DNA of 64,000 nt, from positions 4,092,001-4,156,000 of the forward strand of contig NZ_CP160205.1 of the NCBI RefSeq assembly GCF_041080815.1, given 5' to 3'. The DNA comes from Mucilaginibacter yixingensis. Its GTDB lineage: Bacteria; Bacteroidota; Bacteroidia; Sphingobacteriales; Sphingobacteriaceae. Each line of letters starts with the position of its first letter. Position 1 is the stretch's first letter. Shown one piece after another: positions 28,179-37,550 of this stretch. The notes beneath the pieces were generated by a model. The model saw only the letters and a program-made list of their open reading frames with translations. It ran no database searches and was not told the origin of the DNA. The position numbers and the translations under genes are program-made.

Positions 28179-29357
28179 ATGAAACACAAATTCTCGACCT
28201 TATTTCCAGATACCCCCGAACAAGATATTCGCCATGTTTATAGCCCTTACAGGGTTTGTCCGGTGGGCGCGCATATTGATCATCAGCATGGACCAGTTAC
28301 AGGCTTTGCACTGGACCACGGTGTAGACTTTTTATACGTCCCTACAGAAACGGGGGTAATCAATTTGTTCAGTACTGATTTTGAAGGTCAAGTGCTGTTT
28401 CCTTTAACGGCTATTCCTCCAAGATATCAACACTGGGGTCGCTATGTACAGGCTGCTATCTATACGCTATCAAAAGTTGGCGAGATAAAATATGGTGTGC
28501 AAGGCTTAATTTGCGGATCAATGCCTGTGGGAGGTTTATCTTCTTCGTCGGCCGTACTGCTGTGCTACATCATGGCTCTGGCCGATATTAATGACATCAC
28601 CGTAGATGAACATCAGCTAATCGAACTGGCGTTTATTGCCGAAAAAGAATACATCGGTTTGAGCCTGGGTAAACTTGACCAAAGCTGCGAGGTACTGGCC
28701 AGGAAAGATCATTTACTATACCTGGATACGCTGGATGATTCATACCGATTGATACCGAAACCGGATACCATGCCTGATTTTGATATCCTGGTTTTCTTTA
28801 GTGGTTTAACGCGCACATTAGTAAATACGGGGTATAACACGCGCACAGACGAGTGCAAGGTGGCCGCTTACTCTTTATTGGCCTATGAGGGCCTGCCATA
28901 CGGATCATTTACAGACACGCGTTTACGCCATGTAGACCGCGCCGTATACAACAAATGGAAACACCGCCTGCCAGAACCGCTGGCCAAACGCGCCACTCAC
29001 TTTATGACCGAACATGAACGTGTGGAGCAAGCTGTGGAGGCTTTTTCTAAGGGAGATATTAACATGCTTGGCGCCATTATGTTTGCCTCTGGCGATAGCT
29101 CCATTCAATTCTGGGAGTCTGGCTGTCCGGAAATGATCGCCTTATTTCAATCCATTAAAGAGGCCCCGGGCGTATATGGGGGCCGTTTTAGCGGCGCCGG
29201 TTTTAAAGGCTGTTGCGTAGCCCTTGCAAACCCCGATCATCGCCAGGAAGCGATTGACTACGTGAGCAAAGCCTACCTGGAGCAGTTCCCAGAAATGGAA
29301 GGCAAGTACGAAGTGTGGGCCTGCAAAACCGCCGACGGCGTAAAGCGCATTAGCTAA
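28179..29357 (+). CDS. Galactokinase-like GHMP sugar kinase
   Basis: Cytoplasmic sugar 1-kinase of the GHMP superfamily, 392 residues. Motif 1 is YRVCPVGAHIDHQHG, motif 2 (ATP-binding) is MPVGGLSSSSAVL, and motif 3 is GGRFSGAGFKGCCVAL. An aspartate for catalysis is in GLSLGKLDQSCEVL. The sugar is uncertain: the substrate-recognition part of motif 1 reads GAHIDHQHG, which differs from the usual galactokinase GEHTDYNxG, so arabinose, galacturonate or glucuronate are alternatives. The next gene, 38 bp downstream, is a sugar nucleotidyltransferase, suggesting a two-step salvage of a free sugar to a nucleotide sugar. Confidence 0.85.
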   Translation: MKHKFSTLFPDTPEQDIRHVYSPYRVCPVGAHIDHQHGPVTGFALDHGVDFLYVPTETGVINLFSTDFEGQVLFPLTAIPPRYQHWGRYVQAAIYTLSKVGEIKYGVQGLICGSMPVGGLSSSSAVLLCYIMALADINDITVDEHQLIELAFIAEKEYIGLSLGKLDQSCEVLARKDHLLYLDTLDDSYRLIPKPDTMPDFDILVFFSGLTRTLVNTGYNTRTDECKVAAYSLLAYEGLPYGSFTDTRLRHVDRAVYNKWKHRLPEPLAKRATHFMTEHERVEQAVEAFSKGDINMLGAIMFASGDSSIQFWESGCPEMIALFQSIKEAPGVYGGRFSGAGFKGCCVALANPDHRQEAIDYVSKAYLEQFPEMEGKYEVWACKTADGVKRIS

Positions 29358-29395
29358 GTTATCCATTTCGCAATCATCACATATAAAGCAACCAA

Positions 29396-30133
29396 ATGAA
29401 ATCATTGATACTGGCAGCCGGTTATGCCACCCGTTTATATCCGCTTACCCAAAATTTCCCGAAACCTTTACTGGAAGTTGGCGGAAAAACTATTCTTGAT
29501 CGCCTGATTGAGCGGATAGATGGTATTGACGAAATTACCGAGCACGTCATCGTAACCAACGCCACTTTTTATAGTCATTTCCAGAACTGGAAAGAGCAAG
29601 CAAACTATACCAAAAAAATTACGGTTTTGAACGACGGCACCACCAGTAACGATAACAGACTGGGCGCCGTTAAGGATATTTTGTTCACTGTTGAGCAATT
29701 GCACATTAACGATGACCTGCTGGTAGTAGCTGGCGACAATGTGGTTACCTTCTCATTTAGTGATTTTGTAACCTATGCAAAGCAAAAAGGCACCAGCTGC
29801 ATCACCTGCCACGAAGAGCCATCTATAGCCGCACTGCAAAAAACCGGTGTACTGGAAACCGATGAAAGCTTTAAGGTGATTGCCATGCACGAGAAACCTG
29901 CCAACCCGCCATCGCATTGGGCAGTACCTCCGTTCTATTTGTACAAAGCCTCAGACCTCCCGCTCATCAAAACTGCCTTAGAGCAAGGCTGCGGGTATGA
30001 TGCCCCAGGCAACCTGGCTGCATGGCTATGCCAGCAAACTACAGTTTACGCCTGGCCAATTAACGGCATCAGGTATGATATTGGCGATCTGGCGGCTTAT
30101 GAGCACGCGCAGACGGTGTTTGCCGGGCTGTAA
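29396..30133 (+). CDS. Sugar-phosphate nucleotidyltransferase
   Basis: Enzyme joining a sugar 1-phosphate to an NTP, 245 residues. The N-terminal LILAAGYATRLYPLTQNFPKPLLEVGGK is the classical nucleotide-binding signature with the catalytic Arg and Lys, and VVAGDNVVTF carries the metal aspartate. It lacks the C-terminal left-handed beta-helix of longer family members. Spacing to the GHMP kinase (38 bp) and shared strand imply an operon, and the kinase product is the probable substrate. The NTP used cannot be told. Confidence 0.9.
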   Translation: MKSLILAAGYATRLYPLTQNFPKPLLEVGGKTILDRLIERIDGIDEITEHVIVTNATFYSHFQNWKEQANYTKKITVLNDGTTSNDNRLGAVKDILFTVEQLHINDDLLVVAGDNVVTFSFSDFVTYAKQKGTSCITCHEEPSIAALQKTGVLETDESFKVIAMHEKPANPPSHWAVPPFYLYKASDLPLIKTALEQGCGYDAPGNLAAWLCQQTTVYAWPINGIRYDIGDLAAYEHAQTVFAGL

Positions 30134-30218
30134 TTGCATCCTCATCTATAACTTCCAGTCGATGCAATAGAAAGACCATCGACCGGAAGTACACATCTTC
30201 ATATAATACTATTGTTTC

Positions 30219-30473
30219 TTATTGATGTGGCGTAGGTGTAGGTTTTTCTTCCTTGGTGGATGCATGCACCTTCGCTTTTTTACTCTTAGCGGCATGAGGG
30301 GTTGATGAAGGATGTGGTGTTGGTGTAGGTTTTTCTTCTTTGGCTGACACAGGATGCGCCTGCACCTTCTTACTGTTGCCACCGTGCGGTGTTGGCGAAG
30401 GATCTTGAGCATTTGATAAATTTACTACCGTTAAAACCAGCAATGGTACTAAAGAGAATCTTAGAGTTTTCAT
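30219..30473 (-). CDS. Small secreted Pro/Thr/Lys repeat peptide
   Basis: Protein of 84 residues starting MKTLRFSLVPLLVLTVVNLSNAQ, a clear signal peptide. The mature part consists of two tandem copies of a unit of about 27-28 residues: each has TPH, then a KSKK or NSKK basic patch, a histidine, and KEEKPTPTPH at its end. The mature region is low-complexity, rich in Pro, Thr, Lys and His, and likely disordered. I do not recognise a family; the repeats and the good signal peptide argue that it is real. Its stop lies 86 bp beyond the convergent nucleotidyltransferase gene. Confidence 0.65.
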   Translation of the reverse strand: MKTLRFSLVPLLVLTVVNLSNAQDPSPTPHGGNSKKVQAHPVSAKEEKPTPTPHPSSTPHAAKSKKAKVHASTKEEKPTPTPHQ

Positions 30474-30496
30474 TTTTTTAGTTTTATAATGATTAT

Positions 30497-31474
30497 TTAT
30501 TGGTTTTTCAAACTGTGCCACCAATCATGTATACACGAAGAATATCCCTGATCGTTACTGGCAAATAATTCAATTATATGTCCGTCTTGAAACGAACTAC
30601 CCACCACATAATGAATATTGTCAACTTCTTCTGAAATGAAAGCGGCTTCTTTAATCGGGGTATTATCAATAAGAGATTTAATAAATAGATGATCGAATTC
30701 ATCAGTTTTGGGAACAAACCTTATGGAGATTCTTGTTAACTTATTGTCTTGGAAAAAGTAAGTTACATAGCCATCATTCCAAATACTTGAAAATAATTTT
30801 ACACTCTTAAGATAAGGGTATAACTCTTCTTTGATTCTTGATTTCTCTATTGGCCGCCAATAATATCTTATATCATTTTTCCCACACTCGCCGGCTTGCA
30901 AAAGATTTCTGTATTTAACATGTTCGCATGAATCTTCACCTAACTCATAGGTCAGCACATCACATAACGAGGAGTTAAATTCAACTTTGCAGAGCAATGA
31001 ATGAAGCTTGGTAGAAAAGGGGCGTATCTGCGACGTATCAGTTTGGTCTACTTTGAAAATTTTTTTTAACAGCAAATTAGAGTCGGTAAAAATAAAAATG
31101 CCAAATCCAATAATTACAGCACATGTGACAATTATGATGCACGTGACTAATATGTTGAGTAAAAACTTTATGTATCTGTTTGTAGAAGATTTTATAATAA
31201 AAGACAGAACAAACCCCATAAACGAAATTGCGAGCACAAATACCGCGTAGATAAATACCTCAGCGTTTTGCAGTCTGAAATAGCCAATCAACGCCAGAAT
31301 ACATATAGTGGCTATTATTTGGAGAATTCGCTGATATTGACCACCTGATTTCGGCGCAAACTGACCACCGATTCCGCGGGAAAGTGACCACCTGATTTCG
31401 GAGGAAACTGACCACCCCGAACGAGCCACATATGCTGTAGAAGCAGGCCTATTTTTGAGGTTTAACAACTTCAC
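30497..31474 (-). pseudogene. Membrane protein with N-terminus replaced by IS21 end (chimeric)
   Basis: The open frame starts at a GTG inside the IS21 element. Its first about 46 residues (including SGWSVSSEIRWSLSRGIGG) are translation of the IS terminal repeats. From about residue 47 the chain looks native: QRILQIIATICILALIGYF and two further hydrophobic segments (FIYAVFVLAISFMGFVLSFI and ILVTCIIIVTCAVIIGFGIFIF), then a soluble C-terminal domain of about 200 residues. The native start has been lost or displaced by the insertion, and probably only a few residues are missing before the first membrane segment. No family recognised. It may still be expressed as a fusion from an IS promoter. Confidence 0.7.
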
Positions 31475-31476
31475 TA

Positions 31477-33027
31477 ATGGCCAACACTACGATAAGCATG
31501 AGTAAGATAAGACAGATCCTCAGGATGTACAGCCAGGGCCGCAGCAAGCTATCGATAGCGGCCCAGACCGGCGTGTCACGCAATACCGCAAAGAAGTACC
31601 TTATTGCGTTCGATGCCAGCGGCTTTACGTTCGAGGAAATCAATACCCTTAATGATAAGGAGCTGGAGGACTTCTTTGGCAAAAGCAGTGAACGTCCCCC
31701 GGACAAGCGAATGGTGGCCCTGCAACGCTGTTTCCCGCAGATAGATAAAGAGTTAAAGCGTGTCGGTATGAACCGCCGCATCCTGTGGGAAGCTTATATC
31801 AAAGAGTTCCCTGACGGGTTCAAGTACACCCAATTCTGCTTTTATTACAACCAGTGGAAAGCCCGCGTGAACCCCACGATGCACCTGGATCATAAAGCCG
31901 GTGATAAGCTGTATGTGGACTTTGCCGGTGAAAAGCTAAGCATAGCGGACAAGGATACCGGTGAGGTCATCGAGGCCGAGGTGTTCGTTGCTATCCTTGG
32001 CGCCAGCCAACTAACTTACGTAGAAGCTGTGCTGAGCCAGCAGAAAGAAGACTTTATAGCAGCCTGTGAGAATGCCCTGCACTTTTATGGCGGCGTACCT
32101 GCCGCCATCGTTCCCGACAACCTGAAGGCTGCCGTTACCAAGAGTAACCGCTATGAGCCAACGCTGAACGAGACCTTTGCTGACTTTGCCGACCATTACG
32201 GAACGACCATCTTACCAGCGAGGGCGTACCGCCCTCGTGACAAAGCACTGGTAGAAGGAGCCGTTAAGATCGTTTACAGCCGTATCTACGCACCTGTTCG
32301 CAAAGAGGCCTATCATACCCTTGCAGAACTGAATATCGCGATCAAGGTCGCTTTAGAAGCACATAACAGCCAGCCGCTGAAAGGCCGCAATTACAGCAGA
32401 AAGCTCCAGTTCGAGGAGATAGAACGCCAGGCACTCTCGCCATTACCGGCATTACGTTATGAGTTCAAACGGCAGCACCAGGCCACTGTAATGAAGAACG
32501 GACATGTTTGTCTGGGTATCGACAAACACTACTACAGCGTACCGTACCGCTTTATCGGCAGGAAGGTCAAACTGCTGTATTCCCGCACCAACGTAGAAGT
32601 CTACTACCACTATGAACGCATCGCCATGCACAGGCGCATCAAAAGCCCTTACAGCTACACAACGGATAAAGATCACCTGGCTTCGACACACCGCTTTATG
32701 ACCGAATGGACACCCGATAAGTTCCTGGAATGGGCAGCATCCATTCACGAGGATGTGAGGCTTTACATCCTGAAGATACTGGACCGAAAGCAACATCCGG
32801 AACAAGCTTACCGCTCCTGTATCGGTATCCTCAGCCTGGCGCGCAAGGCAGGTAACGAAAGGCTGGCCAGCGCTTGCAGGCGTGCGCTCGGCTATGGCGT
32901 GTACAACTACAAGACCATACAGCAGATACTGGAGAACAAGATGGACAGCTACGAGGAAAGCTTATTTGCTGACGAGCTGCCTATGCCCAGCCATGACAAT
33001 ATCCGGGGAGAGAACTACTATAAATAA
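31477..33027 (+). CDS. istA: IS21 transposase IstA
   Basis: DDE transposase of 516 residues. The N-terminal helix-turn-helix is MSKIRQILRMYSQGRSKLSIAAQTGVSRNT. The catalytic triad falls at about D148 (LYVDFAGE), D214 (IVPDNLKAA) and E260 (KALVEGAVKIVY), all present. The C-terminal domain includes HRRIKSPYSYTTDKDHL. It appears intact, so the element may still be active. istB follows 20 bp downstream. Confidence 0.95.
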   Translation: MANTTISMSKIRQILRMYSQGRSKLSIAAQTGVSRNTAKKYLIAFDASGFTFEEINTLNDKELEDFFGKSSERPPDKRMVALQRCFPQIDKELKRVGMNRRILWEAYIKEFPDGFKYTQFCFYYNQWKARVNPTMHLDHKAGDKLYVDFAGEKLSIADKDTGEVIEAEVFVAILGASQLTYVEAVLSQQKEDFIAACENALHFYGGVPAAIVPDNLKAAVTKSNRYEPTLNETFADFADHYGTTILPARAYRPRDKALVEGAVKIVYSRIYAPVRKEAYHTLAELNIAIKVALEAHNSQPLKGRNYSRKLQFEEIERQALSPLPALRYEFKRQHQATVMKNGHVCLGIDKHYYSVPYRFIGRKVKLLYSRTNVEVYYHYERIAMHRRIKSPYSYTTDKDHLASTHRFMTEWTPDKFLEWAASIHEDVRLYILKILDRKQHPEQAYRSCIGILSLARKAGNERLASACRRALGYGVYNYKTIQQILENKMDSYEESLFADELPMPSHDNIRGENYYK

Positions 33028-33047
33028 CCATTAATGAACAGATCGAT

Positions 33048-33809
33048 ATGAACACGAACACCTTAGACAAACTTCGCAAACTGAAGTTCTATGGCATGTA
33101 CCATGCCTTTAAAAGCTGCCTGGAAACGGGACAGACCGCAGAATACACCACTGATGAACTGCTGGCCCACCTGGTAGAGGCCGAATGGGACGACCGGCAG
33201 AACAGGCGCATAGAGCGTACGATCATGTATGCTAAGTTCCGCTATAAGGCCTCGGTAGAGAACATCCACTACCATGCCGACCGTAGTATCGACCGCAATC
33301 AGGTAATGCGCCTGGCAGACTGCCACTTTATTGACCGGAATGAGAACCTGTTGATCACAGGCAGCACCGGTATCGGCAAAAGCTATATCGCTTCTGCTAT
33401 CGGACACCAAGCCTGCATACTGGGTTACCGCGTGTTCTATGCCAGCACACCCAAACTCTTTGCTAAGCTGAAGATGGCCAAGGCAGATGGTTCCTACATG
33501 AAGGATGTAGCCAAACTGGAACGCCAGCAACTACTGATCCTGGATGACTTCGGTATACAACCTTTTGATGCGCAGAGCAGGGCCGCACTGATGGAGATCA
33601 TTGAGGACAGGCACGGTAAGACATCCCTGATCATCACCTCTCAGCTGCCGGTCAGTAAATGGTATGAGGTCATTGGTGAAAAGACGATCGCTGATGCTAT
33701 CCTCGACCGCATCGTGCATGATGCGCACCGGATGGAACTAAAGGGAGAGTCGATGAGAAAAAGAAGGCCCGCAGAGCCCGAAAAAAGCTATCTGCAAAAC
33801 ACACTTTAA
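33048..33809 (+). CDS. istB: IS21 helper ATPase IstB
   Basis: DnaC-like AAA+ ATPase of 253 residues that assists the transposase in target selection. Walker A is LLITGSTGIGKSYIASAIGH and Walker B is LLILDDFGIQPF. The N-terminal domain (LDKLRKLKFYGMYHAFKSCL) and the C-terminal DAILDRIVHDAHRMELKGESMR are family-typical. Intact, same operon as istA. Confidence 0.95.
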   Translation: MNTNTLDKLRKLKFYGMYHAFKSCLETGQTAEYTTDELLAHLVEAEWDDRQNRRIERTIMYAKFRYKASVENIHYHADRSIDRNQVMRLADCHFIDRNENLLITGSTGIGKSYIASAIGHQACILGYRVFYASTPKLFAKLKMAKADGSYMKDVAKLERQQLLILDDFGIQPFDAQSRAALMEIIEDRHGKTSLIITSQLPVSKWYEVIGEKTIADAILDRIVHDAHRMELKGESMRKRRPAEPEKSYLQNTL

Positions 33810-33896
33810 ATAACTACTTTTGACAACGCTTCTACAGCGTTCGCTGCGCTCGTTCGCCAGCACTTTGGGTGGTCAATTTGCCACGGAATCACCTGG

Positions 33897-35906
33897 TCAA
33901 CTTCTCCGTATTATACAGGTGAACGGCAGTGTATCGTAAATAAAAAGTTCAATGCCGCCGTTTTGATAGGCATCCTCAAAGATGGCACGATTCGCTTCCC
34001 AATAACGTTGCGGCTCCCGTCGCATCAAACCATCGATCAGGGCTACCATATTGCTGATATCTTTTTCTGCTGCCCAAGCGGCAAGCTTTTTTATAAAGTC
34101 GTCTCTATCTTTTTCGCCGACCAGATCAGGTGCGCCATTGGCGAACTGTGTATAATATTCCGGCTCCAATAAACCTAACATTCCCGTTAGCGTATCTTGA
34201 ATCGCTACATATACATGCAGCAGGGTGACCAAATGGGATGATCTTACCGGATGTAGTCCTTCTACATATTGCTCTTCTAACCGCACAAAATACTCCAGTT
34301 CCAGTTCTTTGAGTAATTCGCCGCGGTCACCGGTGATCCCGGCAACCTTTTGTACATGGGCGATCAGGTTTTTACTTTGCAGTTTCAAGCCAAGTACATC
34401 CGCTACGCTGATCATGCGTAATATCTCGATCTTTGCACCGCTATTTCTTTCGCCAGCATTAAGCTTTTTGATTTGATGTGAAAGTCGCTCACTGATCATT
34501 TCACCTTTGGTAAGTAAGTAGGCGTATTCGATCAACAGGCCGCGCTCTTTCACTTTCTCCCAAGGTGTTTGCCAATTCCTGCTATCGGCATGTATCTTAT
34601 TTTTGGTCTTGAGTTGCTGATAGATATTTTTAGCTTCATCTTCGGTGAGGCTAATGGTGACAACCTGCAAGCTGAGCCTGGAAGCATCGTTGCCGAAAGT
34701 GTACCAATCCTCTTCCCGCGTGGTAACGATGAACTTAACGGGAAAAGCTGCCAGGTGGCTTGCGATCAGTGACCAATATTTTAATTGCTGATCGAGTCCA
34801 TCGATCAGTATCAGTGGTGATTCACCGATCTCCACACGGCTTTTGATAAAATCTATAATGGGTTCCGTATATTCAGCTAGCTGTGCATGATTCAGTTGGT
34901 AAACCTTATGCGTGGCGAGTAAGTTGTAGGCTGTTTGCCAGGCCAGTGTAGATTTACCTTGTCCGCTGGATGATTTGATCACAACAACATCCGATTTTTC
35001 TAATTGCTCCTTTATGTTTTTCTCCCAAGTAAGCCGGCGTGCAGGCAATTGTTGCCAGATGTGCTCGGGCCGTGCAGCTTTCCCTTCAAAATAATCTTCG
35101 GAAAGCGGATTTTGTGAATCCTGGAAAAGTTCCGGTGTTATCCAGCCGTTAACTACGGCAGCATTGACCGGTCCTTTGTAAAAAGCATCGGTTATCTGCT
35201 GCAGGGTTTGGTTGAACAATGATTGATCGATAGTTGTCCGTTCTTTGGACCATTCCAGCGCATGAAAGAATATGCTTTTGAGATATTGTAACTGCGTCCC
35301 CGGATTAACATTATGTTTTGCCAGTAAAAGGTCTGTTGAGCGTTTGTATAGCGTCTCGGCCGTGGTCTTTTCAAAAGTGATTTTTTTTAGAAAATCGTCG
35401 ATGTCGAGGTCTTTAGAATAAAGTGTTAAGCTTTTTATTTTATCATGCCAGTATGTTTTGGAAGCATCATTGAGTTTTTGCTCTGAAAGCTTTTGCAGAT
35501 GCCCGGCAGCGATAGGCATATTATAGACAAAACGATAGGTGAGGTTTTTATCCTGATTGTAGATCTCTAAAAAATTCTTCAGTACCCCCATCTCCCAGAA
35601 GCCCGCCGCATCCAGCGAATTGATCGAAGTCTTTAACTGAATAAGTTCTTTATTACCAACAGTTAACTTCCCTTTGTCGAGATCAATATCTTCAAGGCCT
35701 TCCATTTGTATGGTGGCAACGTTCAACTTGTCCGCATATTCGCTTAACAGGATATGTGTTGCGTATAAGGTCTGATAGGTTATACCGGCAATATTTACTG
35801 CCCCACCGGTTCTTTTTTCCGCAATAGTGGTCAGGTTCTCGACGGTCGGTTCTTTGGCAATATTTATCTGTTGCGATTTGGGTTTGGGCTTTTGCTTCTT
35901 CGACAT
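33897..35906 (-). pseudogene. Nuclease-STAND NTPase (Avs/Cap4-like), 3' end cut by IS21
   Basis: 669 residues remain. The N-terminal domain (about 30-210) has GGAVNIAGITYQTLYATHILL, then EGLEDIDLDKG and ELIQLKTS, the spaced acidic residues and QxK of a PD-(D/E)xK nuclease as in Cap4/DUF4297-type proteins. The P-loop SSGQGKST is at about 313-320, Walker B LILIDGLD at about 365-372, and FIVTTREEDW at about 397-407 is the STAND/NACHT sensor motif. A helical region follows. The stop TGA is formed by the IS21 end itself (33897-33899), so the C-terminal part, which in Avs proteins is the long sensor, is missing. Known relatives are antiphage defence ATPases; this copy is probably inactive. The start at ATG 35906 (MSKKQKPKPKSQQ) is preferred over an extended upstream frame. 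Confidence 0.75.
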
Positions 35907-35959
35907 AATAAATGTATAACCGGCATCGGTTTTCACAAATATACATGCGGGTAAAGCCA

Positions 35960-35998
35960 AATAAAAACGGGAGATTGGCGATATCGCGAATCTCCCGT
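35960..35998 (-). terminator. Rho-independent terminator behind the 96-residue gene
   Basis: A 10-bp stem (ACGGGAGATT/AATCTCCCGT) encloses an inner CGCGATATCGC palindrome, followed on the minus strand by TTTTTATTT. It separates the small gene upstream from the nuclease-STAND gene. Confidence 0.85.
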
Positions 35999-36003
35999 TG
36001 CTG

Positions 36004-36294
36004 TTATTTGGCCTGCAAACTTTTGACCTTCTCGTTTAACTCCGTCAGTCCTGCCTTTTTAAGACAGTCCTGGGCAAAGGTTTCCAGTTCGGTGATATCC
36101 TCTGCAGGTACCAGTTCCAATAACTCTTTGATGTTTGGATTGTCGGCATTCATATTTCGGTCAAGTACACTTGATAGCAGCAGGATCGCTTTTCTTGAAA
36201 CTTTAACATCGATCTTCACTGCCTCATTCATTCCGGGACTGCATAACAGTGTTTCATAAACTTTCCCCAGCACATTTGTCGTTGCCATACGCAT
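36004..36294 (-). CDS. Hypothetical small protein of the island
   Basis: Protein of 96 residues (MRMATTNVLGKVYETLLCSPGMNEAVKIDVKVSRKAI at the start), probably all-helical, with an acidic middle and a basic C-terminus (LNEKVKSLQAK). An ATG two codons in is an equal start. I do not recognise a family. It lies upstream of the nuclease-STAND gene on the same strand, but a strong terminator stands between them. It is divergent from the HEPN-motif gene. Confidence 0.6.
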   Translation of the reverse strand: MRMATTNVLGKVYETLLCSPGMNEAVKIDVKVSRKAILLLSSVLDRNMNADNPNIKELLELVPAEDITELETFAQDCLKKAGLTELNEKVKSLQAK

Positions 36295-36354
36295 TTATTT
36301 TTGGTTAATTAATGATTCAAAGGTCGCTGGTTAGCTTGAAACGATCATCATTAA

Positions 36355-36371
36355 AATATGGGGAGGATCGG
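36355..36371. repeat. 17-bp direct repeat, copy 1 (upstream of HEPN-motif gene)
   Basis: AATATGGGGAGGATCGG, matching 16 of 17 bases with the copy at 37551-37567. The two copies bracket the HEPN-motif gene, each 35-60 bp before the next start codon. Confidence 0.6.
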
Positions 36372-36404
36372 ACTGGAAATCTTACATTTATCATTTATTA
36401 TTTG

Positions 36405-37550
36405 ATGATGGTATACGATTTCGATATCAGTGTATTAATGTATCTCATGGATCGCGGCGGCGGTTCAGACCTGCTGCATTTTTTTAAAGAACTGATCAAT
36501 AAAATACAAATACAACGCCGGCATGCGGAAACAACCACAGATCTGTATCGCCGTGAATATGTGACGCGTTTAAGTGAGTTGCGTGAAAAACGCGAAACTG
36601 CGCACGCAGAAGCAAAAAAGATTTACGACGAGGTCTATGCGGCTACTGATGGCGACGAAAATGAAAAATGGTCACAGGCGATTATGGAGGCCGATCCTAA
36701 TGGGGTGGACAATCATTTTAATTTGGAAGAGGTTACATTGGAAATGACTTATAAAGAAATGGCCGATCATTTCAACAAGTCATCGTTTGTGATTGTCTAT
36801 GCCTTGCTGGAGAACGAATTAAGGCGTTTGTGCGGGATATTGAAAACAGAATTTGGTAAACGGCTTTCTTTGCAGGATATCGAATCTAAAGACTACCTGC
36901 AATCCATGATCAACTATTTGGATAAGGTACTGGAGATCGAATTAAATGTTTGTCAACCTTATCTGACGAAGATCAAACAGGTGCAGTTCCTGCGTAATAA
37001 AATTATGCACGCCGCGGGCGAGTTTCCATTGAATGACCAGCCCCTGCTTGATCAGCTCATCAAAGACAGTCATGGCAATTTGTATCTGCAACACTACGAA
37101 CCGCTCCCGTACCGCCTTTTAAAAATTAAAAAGGTGGAATATGTGTATCAGCAATATGACCTGTTGCTGGACTTTATCCATGAATTGTTATGGTGCCTGG
37201 ACACTAAACTGCAGCATGCGCTGATCAGGGAAAAACTGTTGCTGCTGTTTCATTTCCTTGACGAGCAGGCGGATGTGGTTATCACTCAGTTAAAACCGGT
37301 GAAGAAAGGTCGGGAAGTTTCCTTCTCGGTCGTTAAAGGCAACGACACCATACTTGACGGAACATTGACTTTAACTACCGCAAAAAAGGATAGTTTGCAC
37401 CTGAATAATCAATTGGCGGATCACTATTTGTTAGGGCGTCTAATGGCTTATCTGGATGAAAACCAGCAAAGCTTTTTCGATGATTTCCTGCAGCCATTCT
37501 ATAAAATGAATCATCCCTTAAGGGCCGAATTGACTTGTTATCCTCATTAG
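36405..37550 (+). CDS. HEPN-motif protein, unknown (possible RNase effector)
   Basis: Protein of about 381 residues. The N-terminal 100 residues are strongly helical and charged, probably coiled coil (RRHAETTTDLYRREYVTRLSELREKRETAHAEAKK). In the middle, SSFVIVYALLENELRRLCG followed by QFLRNKIMHAAGEF at about residues 198-203 gives the R-N-x3-H motif of HEPN domains, which in many defence and toxin proteins is an RNase active site. The C-terminal 180 residues are unassigned. The start is ATG 36405 or 36408; an open frame extends upstream without a better start. A HEPN assignment is an inference from this motif and the preceding helix. Confidence 0.65.
   Translation: MMVYDFDISVLMYLMDRGGGSDLLHFFKELINKIQIQRRHAETTTDLYRREYVTRLSELREKRETAHAEAKKIYDEVYAATDGDENEKWSQAIMEADPNGVDNHFNLEEVTLEMTYKEMADHFNKSSFVIVYALLENELRRLCGILKTEFGKRLSLQDIESKDYLQSMINYLDKVLEIELNVCQPYLTKIKQVQFLRNKIMHAAGEFPLNDQPLLDQLIKDSHGNLYLQHYEPLPYRLLKIKKVEYVYQQYDLLLDFIHELLWCLDTKLQHALIREKLLLLFHFLDEQADVVITQLKPVKKGREVSFSVVKGNDTILDGTLTLTTAKKDSLHLNNQLADHYLLGRLMAYLDENQQSFFDDFLQPFYKMNHPLRAELTCYPH

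Larger units (their letters stand above)
31337..33900. mobile_element. IS21-family insertion sequence
   Basis: About 2,564 bp with imperfect terminal inverted repeats: the left end begins TTGACCACCTGATTTCGG and the right end, read inward on the minus strand, TTGACCAGGTGATTCCGTGG. The left end carries four TGACCACC repeats at 31338, 31362, 31385 and 31409, a 23-24 bp period typical of the multiple transposase sites of IS21; the right end carries two. istA and istB lie inside in the usual order. I cannot find a convincing target-site duplication, and the genes on both sides are truncated, which suggests a deletion at or after insertion. Confidence 0.93.

Noticed and set aside
31325..33915. Target-site duplication of the IS21 element
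   Set aside because: Flanks GCTGATA and CTTCTCC share no convincing direct repeat of 4-8 bp.
36355..36380. Similarity of this stretch (GGGGAGGATCGGACTGG) to the tRNA-Met 3' end (GGGGAGCAGGATCGAACTGC) as possible left attachment site
   Set aside because: The match needs several gaps and mismatches; attachment cores are normally long and exact.
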